NCBI RefSeq assembly: GCF_932294415.1
Contig: NC_065535.1
Span: 27,684,782 to 27,748,781 of the forward strand
Length of the DNA stretch: 64,000 bases
From: Quercus robur
Lineage: Eukaryota; Streptophyta; Magnoliopsida; Fagales; Fagaceae
Reading direction: 5' to 3'
Shown here: one piece after another, positions 48,716-58,767 of the stretch
Layout of the letters: each line of letters opens with the position of its first letter
Numbering within the stretch: the stretch's first letter is position 1
The notes under the pieces: model-generated
What the model saw: the letters and a program-made list of their open reading frames with translations, nothing else
The model's database searches: none
What the model was told of the DNA's origin: nothing
Translations under genes and position numbers: made by a program

Positions 48716-49038
48716 TGAATGATTTCAAGACCCAAGAAGTAGCTGAGATGTTCAAGATCTTTCATCTCAAATTGTTGACCGAGAAAATTTTTGAGATCTT
48801 TCATATTATACAAGCATGATGCCTTCGTACTTTGGTTGACAACCTCAAGTTAGTCTCACATCCACCTTGAGTTTGAGGGGGGCTGTTAACGTGTATAGTG
48901 TTGTGGGGTTTAGGCCCAACTAGATTACTTGTATAGCACAAATTATTGTACTGCACTCATATGCCTCCTATATAAAGACACTCATTTATATTCTTTCATT
49001 TGAGAAATACAATATTACTGCATTCAGTATTTCTAACA
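48716..49038. mobile_element. Rearranged fragment of a copia-2-type element
   Basis: 48716-48795 is the reverse complement of the copia-2 RT segment near 54100-54170 (the KDLGHLSYFLGLEI region). 48828-48883 is the direct copy of the end of copia-2 pol and polypurine tract (gttgacaacctcaag...gtttgaggggggc), followed by an LTR at 48884-49038 (tgttaacgtg...tttctaaca). The internal part is therefore inverted relative to the LTR. It sits in the intron space of the WAT1-related pseudogene where exon 2 is missing. A poly(A) run of about 34 lies at 49229-49262. Confidence 0.8.
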
Positions 49039-49228
49039 GTGCATAATTCTTCTTAATCATTAGAGGCATTTGGTTACCTATCACTAGGTCTAGATTGGCT
49101 TGCAAACTACAGTCTTAAGGATGACTTGACTTTTTTTTTTTCTTTTTGGTGATGTGGCTAGCTAGATTTATGAAGTTGCTTCCAAATCACCCCAAAATAA
49201 AAATCCAAATTGCATTTTTTTTTAATTT

Positions 49229-49264
<36 letters not shown>

Positions 49265-50078
49265 CTAAAGGTCTCAGAAGTTCTTTCAGAATACTAAGCC
49301 AACATTATGATACACACTTTTGCTGCTTATTGCAAAGTTCTTTGTGTACTCACCCACATAAAGCAGCAAGGAAGATCTTGCAGAAGAGGCCAAATGACAG
49401 CGAACAATGTGTCGTCCTATAGAATAACATGATGAGGAAGCAAATTAGAACCGATACTCAGCATGAGTTGCATTTACAATTTTTATTTGGGATAAGTTAC
49501 TATACTTTTGGAAGTTGAGAACAATAATGGCAGGAAAAGATTGACAGCTAAAACCATGTACAGAAAGGAATACCAACCTTTCCAATAGAAATGCAAAGGG
49601 TGCCAAAACTATTGTAGCAATAGCTTGCCTATAAGCATTGAGCACCAGAGGACTCATTCCCTCATTGAAGGCAGCCTTGCTTATTAAGGCCATGCCTGCA
49701 TATGACAACTGTATCAAAATCATTGCCAGCACGGTTTGGTGGTTAACCACTGCTACTTTTATATCTTTGTAAAGGTTCATGGTGCAGCCTTAAAAATAAA
49801 ACTGAGAGATATGGCAATTATTAAGCAAAATGGAAGAGAATTAAACCTTAAAAGGGAAATCTACATAAAGAACTGCAATAGATGGAATGGCGTTTTTTCC
49901 TTTCAAATTTTTAGTGGGAGTCCCTCTTTACACTGAAAATAAAATGCACTATGGCAAATACCAGCAAACAGAGTTCACTACTTTTGCTTGGAAAAGACAT
50001 GCATAGTATAAGATCAACATGGTGTGCAACCCCATAACCAATATCATTTCATTAGGACATGATAAAAGTATTGGTTAT

Positions 50079-50271
50079 TGTTAATGTATATTATGTTATG
50101 GGCTTTAGGCCCAGCTAGTTTACTTGTTTAGCACACTTGTACTTGTACTACACTTTACTTGTACCGCACACATAGGCTTACTTGTACAACACACATATGC
50201 CTCTTATATAAAGGCACACATGTATATTCTTTGATTATGAAATACAATACATTCATTCTGTATTTCTAACA
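50079..50271 (+). repeat. 5' LTR of copia-2
   Basis: 193 bp with TATA-like tatataaagg at about 50205. It differs from the 3' LTR at three positions: gggct against ggggt, tacaac against tactac, and cctctt against cctttt. Confidence 0.95.
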
Positions 50272-50845
50272 TAGTATCAGAGCCACTACTCTAATCCTTT
50301 GGTGTGCCACTCTTAAGCAGTCTTGTCTTCTTGGGTGTCATCTGCAGCCGTTTTTGTGAGCAGCACCGCTGCCTCCACCGTGACTTCAGTACATCAAAGA
50401 CCACCGCCTTGCCGCCACCACCGCTTCCGCTTCTCCGATCAGACCACAGATTGCACCATTGGAAAGTATCTCTCCGATCTGTATTTCTGTGAAATTTCGT
50501 CTTCATCGGACCTTCCACACGCCTCCACGTGCCACCATAATTCTCGGCGTTACAGGCACGCGCCTCCACGTGCCGTCACGCGCCTCCATGTGCCAGAACT
50601 TGGTCCGCTGACGTCATCATCAATGCCACATCAGCCCTAGCTGCATTAGCATCCACTCATCTACTGACGTCAGCGCCACGTCATCCTGTGACGTCATCTG
50701 CCTGACTGTTGACCGTTGACCGACCGTTGACTTTGACCGGCCGTTGACTTTCTCCACGGTTGACTTTTGCTGTCCAGGTTCTCCTTACCCAGTTTTTCGC
50801 GTAGATTTCATTTTTGCAGTCTGTTTTTGCATATTGTGTCTCTAA

Positions 50846-53800
50846 ATGGATAAAAATGATGTTTTTCTTCCTCGCCCCATCAATACTGTATTGGAGGGGA
50901 ATAAGAATTACTTATCTTGGTCTCAAGCTATGCGCAGTTTTCTTAAGGGTCGCATGCTCTGGCATTATTGTACTGGTGCAGTCGCCATTCCTGTCAAAGG
51001 AGCAAGTGAAGAAGATGTTGCCTTCCTTGGTCGCATGATTGAATGGGACAGTCACAACCACATGATCCTCACATGGATTCGGAACTCTTCCATTCCCTCC
51101 ATCTCTAATCTGTTGGGCAACTTTGATGATGCAAAATCAGCATGGGATATGTTGGCCAAAAGGTACTCCACTACTCACGGCTCCATGAAATATCAATTAG
51201 TGGTTGAATTACATCAACTCAGGCAAGAACCAGGGCAATCCATCAATGACTACTATGATTAGCTTCGCTTCATTTGGGACCAAATTGACCTTTCTGATCC
51301 AACTTGGGCATGCTCAAAGGATGCTCAGCAATATGCTTCCATCAGAGATTAATTTCGTCTCTATGAATTCCTAATGTCCCTTCACAAGGACTTTGAGCCC
51401 ATTCGAGGTCAACTTCTAAATCGCAGTCCTGCTCCCTCTCTTGATACTGCTGTGAACGAGTTGGTTAGGGAAGAAACTTGTCTTGCAACCCTTCAAGCTC
51501 AGAATAAGCTCAATGTTTTGGCTCTTACTCCTTTTGCTTCGCCCATAGAGCAACCTCAGCACTAAGGTGACTCCTCTAGCTCTAGCAATCGTCGCAAGCA
51601 AACCAACAAAAAGTTCTGCAACTTTTGCAAGTGTCCTGGCCACACCATTGAGACTTGTTACCGTCACAACAAATCTACTCCTGATGTTGCTAATACTGAG
51701 TCTACTCCACCAATGGTTTCCATTTCAGCTGAGTCCCAGTCTTTTGGATCCACTATCAACCTCCCTCCCACTGAACTACAGGAGATCATAGCTCAGGCTG
51801 TTCGTATGGCTAGTAATGCATCTCTTTCCACTGCTCTCTCAGTTCTACCCAGTAAGTCTCAAACTTGGCTTTTTGATTCTGCCTGTTGCAATCACATGAC
51901 ACCTCACTCATCCTTATTCTCCAAACTTGACCCTGCACCACATCCTCTAAATATTCATATAGCTGATGGTTCCACCATGCATGGGAATAGTTTAGGTTTT
52001 GTTTCGACCTCCAACCTCTCTGTTCCTGGAGTCTTCCATGTACCTAACCTATCCTATAATTTGTGCTCTGTGGGACAATTAGCTGAACTAGGTTATCACC
52101 TTATTTTTTACTATTCTGAATGTATTGTGCAGGATCCGAGGACGGGACAAGAGCTTGGGACCGGCCCTAGAGTTGGGCGTATGTTTCTCGTGGACAATCT
52201 TCATCTTTCACCTGTTGCTCTTGTTTCTGTTGTTGCTGCAGCTACTGCAGTTTCTTCCTTACCGTCTATCGCACTTTGGCATTCTCGTCTTGGTCATGCA
52301 TCATCTTCTCGGGTACAACAGTTAGCTTCTAAGGGTCTATTAGGTTCTGTGTCCAAAGACAATTTTGATTGTACTTCATGTCAGTTAGGAAAACAGCCAG
52401 CTTTACCTTTCAATAACAGTGAATCCATTTCTAATAGTATCTTTGAGTTAATTCATTCTAATGTTTGGGGACCTTCTCCTGTTGCTAGTATTGGTGGATC
52501 TCGATATTTTGTTGTTTTTATTAATGACTATTCTCGTTATAGTTGGATTTTTCCTATGAAATCTCGTTCTGAAATTTTACCAATATACAGCAACTTTGCA
52601 AAAATGGTTGAAACACAATTCTCCAAACGTATCAAAACTTTTCGTTCTGATAATGCTCTTGAATATACTCAATATGCATTTCAAGCTCTGTTACATTCCT
52701 ATGGCACTATACATCATCTAACTTGTCCAGGTACCTCTCAGCAAAATGGTCGAGTTGAAAGAAAATTTCGTCATATTCTTGACACTGTTCATGCTCTTCT
52801 TCTTTCTGCTAAAGTTCCTGCCCCATTTTGGGGTGAAGCTGCTCTTCATGCTGTTCATGCGATTAATCGCATTCCAAGCACTGTCATCCATAATCAGACT
52901 CCGTATGAGCGTCTTTTTGGGTTAACCCCTGACTATCATCACCTTCGCTCCTTTGGATTTGCTTGTTTCATTCTTCTTCAGCCTCATGAGCACAACAAAC
53001 TTGAGCCTCGATCTAGACTTTGTTGTTTCCTTGGTTATGGTGAAACTCAAAAAGGGTATTGGTGTTATGATCCTGTCTCTTATAGACTTCGTGTTTCTTG
53101 TAATGTTGTCTTTTGGGAACATCGATTATTTGTTGAACTTTCTTACTTTCGTTCTTCCCTGACTACCTCATCTATTTTAGAAATATTTCCAGATGAGTCT
53201 CTTGTTCCTTCTACAAATACTTTTGATCCTCCTTTGAACTTCTCTCCAGATATTTTTGATGCTTCTCCTAGACAGGTTGAAGATGAATAGGTTGATGACG
53301 AGCTATCCCACCTTGGGCCTGGGTCCCCTGCTCCTGCTCCGCTTGAGGATCCTTCACAAGACATTCCGCCTCGCCACTCAACCCGGGTAAGATCCATTCC
53401 TCCATATTTACTTGACTATCATTGTTACATTGCCCTTGCTACTCTTCACGAGCCTCAGACCTATCGTGAGGCCTCTACTGACCCTTTATGGCAGATTGCA
53501 ATGAAAGAGGAACTTGATGCATTAACCAAAAACCATACTTGGGATCTGGTCACTCTCCCTCCTGGATAGTCTGTGGTTGGTTGTAAGTGGATCTATAAGA
53601 TCAAGACTCGCTCTGATGGGTCCATTAAGCACTACAAGGCTCGTCTTGTTGCAAAAGGTTTTACATAGGAGTATGGGATTGATTATGAAGAGACTTTCGC
53701 TCCAGTGGCTCGTATCTCCACTGTTCGTGCCCTCTTAGCTGTTGCTACTGCTAGTAAATGGGATCTTTTTCAGATGGATGTTAAAAATGCCTTCCTTAAT

Positions 53801-54976
53801 GGGGATCTGAGTGAAGAAGTATATATGCAACCTCCTCTTGGCCTCTCTGTTGATTCAAATAAGGTTTGTCACCTTCGACGTGCACTTTATGGCCTTAAAC
53901 AAGCTCCCCGAGCTTGGTTTGCCAAGTTCAGCTCCACTATCTTTCGCTTGGGTTACACTGCCAGTCCATATGATTCTGCATTATTTCTTCGTCGCACTGA
54001 TACAGGCACTATTTTGCTTCTTCTATATGTGGATGATATGATCATAATTGGTGATGACCTCAGAGGCATTCAAGAACTCAAGGATTTTCTTAGTCAGCAG
54101 TTTGAGATGAAAGATCTTGGACATCTCAGCTATTTCTTGGGTCTTGAAATTACTCATTCCACAGATGGTCTCTATATTACTCAAGCCAAGTATGCCTCTG
54201 ACCTTTTGTCTCGAGCTGGACTCACTGATAGCAAAACTGTTGACACTCCAGTTGAGCTTAATGTGCATTTGACACCCTCAGAGGGGAAACCATTGTCTAA
54301 TCCTTCTCTTTACAGACGATTGGTTGGCAGCTTAGTTTATCTCACAGTTACTCGTCCAGACATTTCTTATGCTGTTCATCAGGTGAGCCAGTATCTGTCT
54401 GCTCCACGATCAACTCACTATGTTGCTGTTCTGCGCATACTTCGATATCTGAAGGGCATTCTCTTCCATGGCCTTTTCTACTCAGCTCAGTTTCCTTTTG
54501 TACTTCGTGCATTCTCTGATGCTGATTGGGCAGGAGATCCCACTGATCGCAGGTCCACTACAGGGTATTGTTTTCTCCTTGGTTCTTCCTTGATTTCTTG
54601 GCAAAGTAAGAAACAAACTTTCGTGGCCCGCTCCAGTACTGAAGCAGAATATCGTGCTTTTGCTGATACCACATCTGAGCTCCTTTGGCTACGATGGCTT
54701 CTTAAGGATTTGGGTGTGTCCACATCCTCTGCTACTCCCCTTTATTGTGACAACCAGAGTGTCATTCATATTGCTCACAATGATGTCTTCCATGAACGGA
54801 CTAAACACATTGAGATTGATTGTCATTTTATCCGTTATCATCTTGTCCATGGTGCTCTCAAGCTGTTCTCCGTATCCTCCAAAGATCAACTTGTAGATAT
54901 CTTCACCAAGTCACTTCCTAAGGGACGCATTTGTGATTTGGTTGACAACCTCAAGCTGGTCTCACATCCACCTTGA
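50846..54976 (+). pseudogene. copia-2 gag-pol polyprotein frame with six in-frame stops
   Basis: One frame runs from MDKNDVFLPRP to VSHPP and the final TGA. Order: copia Gag (LEGNKNYLSWSQAM, LAKRYSTTHGSMKY); zinc knuckle CNFCKCPGHTIETC; protease WLFDSACCNHMT (Ser-Ala-Cys in place of the usual SGA); gag-pre-integrase (LWHSRLGHASS...CTSCQLGK); integrase (HSNVWGP with Asn in place of the first Asp, RSDNALEY, NGRVERKFR); RT ([22 protein letters not shown] at about 54028); RNase H ([33 protein letters not shown]). Stops are at 51260, 51350, 51563, 53288, 53567 and 53666, with no frameshift. Most stops replace a Gln codon by a C-to-T change. The leader 50290-50845 has no supported ORF. Confidence 0.93.
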
Positions 54977-54989
54977 GTTTGAGGGGGGC

Positions 54990-55182
54990 TGTTAATGTAT
55001 ATTATGTTATGGGGTTTAGGCCCAGCTAGTTTACTTGTTTAGCACACTTGTACTTGTACTACACTTTACTTGTACCGCACACATAGGCTTACTTGTACTA
55101 CACACATATGCCTTTTATATAAAGGCACACATGTATATTCTTTGATTATGAAATACAATACATTCATTCTGTATTTCTAACA
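54990..55182 (+). repeat. 3' LTR of copia-2
   Basis: 193 bp, directly after the gaggggggc polypurine tract and before the GTTAT target duplication. Confidence 0.95.
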
Positions 55183-55187
55183 GTTAT

Positions 55188-55625
55188 ATTTAATTTGCAC
55201 GAAAACTCTAATCAGTAATCACAATTAGAACTCCTTGTAATTGGTTATACGGTCTAAATCAACATTCTCCGATATAAGACTTGACACACTTTATTAATGG
55301 TAGAAAGTAAATTAAACTAATCATGCACAAAAGGTGAGTCATCTTAGCTAGCAGTGAATTTATTTTTTCATCAAAAAAAAAAAAAAAGCAGTGAATTATA
55401 TTTAAGCACTAATGACGTGTTATGTTGGGGTGGGTAGGCAGACTAGATAGACTTTCCTAAAATAAACAACAAGGTTTGGTTGCTGTATTCTTCTTATAAA
55501 ATAAAAAAAAGGTTTGGTCACTGTAGCGATCGACTCTACAACATTACAATGCAAAGGAATGTCAGATATTATTTTTATTCATCCTTTTGTTTTGTACTCT
55601 ATTAAGTGGAATATACACAACGGTC
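55188..55625. other. Spacer between copia-2 and the LINE
   Basis: AT-rich DNA with A-runs at about 55374-55386 and 55500-55510. No ORF, repeat terminus or RNA gene was recognised. Confidence 0.5.
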
Positions 55626-58600
55626 TTTTTTTCTTTTCTTTTTTAGAAACGGCATTGTGATGCATTTAATTATGAAATACTAGCTAAATCAGCATGGTAA
55701 GAAGACAGTACATTAGATGGAACATCTTCCATCCAAATTACACAATTTGGAAAATTAACTACTAACTGAGCCAAGTTGTGTGCAACTATGTTGCCCTCTC
55801 TCTTAGTATGAGAGTAGGACAATTTGGAAAAATCTAAAGATAGAGTTAAAGAGTCCTATATCAGTAAGCCAAAAGGGGCTAGCCCAGGATTCTTAGATTT
55901 CAATGTCGTCATCACCAGTAAAGAGTCACCCTCCAATATAGCATCCGATATGTCCATTTCTCTAGCAAACTCGAGGGCTTTGTTGGTAGCCAATGCTTCA
56001 ATCTCTATTGGTTGGAGTTGTTGAGGAACCTAAATAGCCATGGAAGCAATCACAAGTCCCTCCTTGTCTCGAACAATAACTCCCAGACCTGAGCATTTGT
56101 CTTCGGCGAAAATGGCTCCGTCGAAATTAATTTTAAACATACCCTGATCAGGTGGTTTCCACTGGACTCTCCTCTTCGGCCTATTGGGAATTGGCACTAT
56201 TTTTAGTGCTTTGTATTCCGCATAACTATCATGAGCCCATTGAGAGAATTGGTTTAAAGGGCGATGGGCTTGCTGGGTTCTTACCTGGTTTATTTGGTGC
56301 CAAATGGACCAAATGGTGAAGGCAAACAGGATCGAGTTCCTTTGATGTTCGAATACCCAAGCCAAGAGCTCGCTGAAACTAGAGAAGCTCTGTTGGTTCT
56401 AAAAGCTCCAGATATTATTCACTCCCCAAACTCTGTCCAGCTCTTTGCAGCTCCACATCGCATGCACCATGTCTTCATTTTCTTCCTTGCAGTGATCACA
56501 ACTTTGCTCTGTAATAATTGTTCAACGCAATAGGTTGCACTTCGAAGGGAGTGAATTACGACAAGCCCTCCAAATTAGATTTCTTACTTTATTTGGGCAT
56601 TCAAGAGCCCAAATCTTCTTCCAAAGCTTTTTCTCATGGTCTTAATGCTCTACCACCTGAAAACCAACTTCATCTTCCTTCAAGAACCGATAACCCGTTT
56701 TGCAACTATACCTCCCATCATGCTCCCACAGCCAATACAGAGTGTCTTCCGTATCTTTTTCTAGCCAACGAAATATTTTTTATTTCTTCAGCTTCTTGTG
56801 GTGCAAAGATCCCATCCACCATCACAGCATTCCACGTTCTAGTTCCCTCATCAATTAAGCAATCCATTGTAGCTTCTTCCATTGTTTCCACCATTGGGGA
56901 GAGTACCTTAGTTGGATGTTTTCGGGGCAGCCAATGGTGTTACCAGATTTTTATTGATTTTCCATTCCCCACCTTCTAGCAAGCACCATCTAGGATAACA
57001 TCATGACCCTGTAATATACTCTTCCAAGCATAGGACCCCGAACTTAATTCCTTAGCTTCTAGAAGAGAGTGATTAGGGAAGAACTTTGCCTTGAAGACTT
57101 TGTAGAAGAGAGTTTCCTTATTATGCAAGAGCCGCCAAGCTTGTTTCGCCAAAAGGGCGTCATTAAAGTGAGCCAAGTCGTGAAAACCCATACCACCTAC
57201 CATTTTGGACTTAGTCAATTCACTCCACTGGATCCAATGAATTTTCCTTCTATTACCCCTTTGCCCCCACCAAAACTTTTTTATCATTACCTCAATGTCA
57301 TCACAAAGCCCCAATGGTAATTTAAAGCTCCCCATAGCATAAGTAGGGATAGCTTGGATCACGGATTTGATTAGAACCTCTCTCCTGGCTTGTGAGAGTA
57401 ATTTACCCTCCCACTCTTAGAGTTTTCTCCAAACCCTCTCTTTTATATAATTGATACTAGCCTTTTTTCCCCTACCCACAAAGGAGGGAAGACCCAAATA
57501 TTTCTCATAAGACTTCACTTCTTGAAATTGGAAGAGATTCTTTATGCTTGATTTTGCTTCATCTGTGGTGGACTTGCTAAAGAAGATTATAGTCTTATCT
57601 TTGTTGATTTTTTGCCCTGACCAAGATTCATATTCACCCAACAACTTCAACACATTATTGCAATCCTCAAAGATTGACTTGCAAAAAAGCAAGCTATCAT
57701 TTGCAAAAAACAAGTGGGTTAGTTTAGGGCCTCGTTTGCACAAGGAAAAGCCCTTAATATCCACATTCCTCGCCGAGTGTTTAATGGAAGCATGAAGGCC
57801 TGCCGTACATAAAAGGAAAAGGAAATGAGATAGGAGGTCTCCTTGTCTAATTCCTCTTTTAGGATGGATCATTCCAATGGGCTCCCCATTCACCATGATA
57901 GAGTACGACACCGTTTTCACACAACTCATCATAAGAGCGACCCAACTAGCACAAAAATCCATTTTCTCCATAAGCCTCTCCAAATATACCCATTCCACCC
58001 GATCATAGGCTTTACTCATGTCTAATTTGATAGCCATAAAACTATGTTTTCCTGAATTATGGTGCTTCATATGATGAAGGGTCTCAAATGCAACCATAAT
58101 ATTGTCTGAAATAAGTCTTTCCTTAGCCAAAGCAGATTGATGTTCAATAATTAGGGAAGGTATAAATTTCTTCAACCTATTTGCTAAGACTTTAGAGTAA
58201 ATCTTATATAGGACATTGCAAAGACTAATAGGGTGGAATTTAGACACAAGTTCAGGATTAGCTATTTTAGGGACAAGAGTAATGAGTGTATGGTTGATGG
58301 GTTCGAGTAGGATACTTGAATTCAGCCATGAGAGAATGGCTGAAGTAACATCATGCTGCATCATCGACCAAAAATGTTGATAGAACAACGGTGGCATACC
58401 ATCAGGACTCGGCGCTTTTAGAGGTGCCATCTGATTCAAGGCTTCCTTTACTTCCACTTTTGTAAATTCCTTCATCAAATTAGCATTCATCTCATCAGTC
58501 ACCATGCATGGGATTTTCTCAAGAGAATCAACTTCTAGATTCGGGTTGGATGTGGAAAAAAGTTCTTTGTAGTAACTCTCCATCACATGCCCAATTTCAT

Positions 58601-58767
58601 CTTGTTCGGTCAGCCAAGCTCCATTCCCATCTCTTATTCCTTTGATTAAATTCTTCCTAAATCTCTTTGTAGCGTTATTGTGAAAGAAAGTTGTACTATT
58701 GTCACCTTTACTTAGCCATAACACCCTAGATCTTTGACACCACAAGGCTTGCCCAAAAGATCCCTTC
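55626..58767 (-). mobile_element. 5'-truncated LINE on the minus strand
   Basis: A T-rich run at 55626-55645 is the A-rich tail read on the minus strand. The ORF2 remnant extends right to about 58750, and the sequence switches abruptly to gypsy pol near 58768. No target-site duplication was found, so the right junction may be a recombination point rather than the original 5' end. Confidence 0.8.
55670..58745 (-). pseudogene. LINE ORF2 remnant: RT, zf-RVT and RNase H
   Basis: From 58745 leftwards: a long open stretch (to 57417) with the linker typical of plant L1-type elements (SRVLWLSKGDNSTTFFH), RT motifs (KAPSPDGMPPLFYQ, HPISLCNVLYKI, IKLDMSKAYDRVEW, GIRQGD) and FANDSLLF in place of the catalytic FADD. 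Then 57362-56976 is the RT connection region ([39 protein letters not shown]). Then a shifted zf-RVT part (about 56970-56500). Finally an RNase H-like domain (FKINFDGAIF, GVIVRDKEG) from 56365, crossing a TAG at 56030-56032, to TAA at 55670-55672. The Asp-to-Asn change plus stops and frameshifts make it inactive. Confidence 0.9.

Larger units (their letters stand above)
42332..49780 (-). pseudogene. WAT1-related (EamA) transporter pseudogene, split by a copia element
   Basis: Minus-strand pieces follow the exon plan of the intact gene at 33-35 kb. Exon 1 is 49780-49578 (MNLYKDIKVAVVNHQ..., ending FLLER). Exon 2 was not found; a rearranged copia fragment lies there. Exons 3 and 4 are fused at 48615-48213 with no intron between them and contain two in-frame stops: TAA before FYGILKIVG, and TAG in LIMQP*LLTQYPAKL where a Trp or Gln codon is likely. 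Exon 5 is 48094-48075 plus 42722-42586, cut by a copia element. Exon 6 is 42461-42332 (LLGGIMVVGGLYSVLWGRSKE, then TGA). The gene cannot make a full transporter. Confidence 0.88.
50079..55182 (+). mobile_element. Full-length, fairly young Ty1/copia retrotransposon (copia-2)
   Basis: The 193-bp LTRs at 50079-50271 and 54990-55182 begin TGTTAATG and end TTTCTAACA. The target-site duplication is GTTAT (50074-50078 and 55183-55187). The primer-binding site tagtatcagagcc follows at 50272 and a polypurine tract gtttgaggggggc precedes the 3' LTR. The LTRs differ at only three positions by eye, so insertion is recent. It lies upstream of exon 1 of the WAT1-related pseudogene. Confidence 0.96.
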
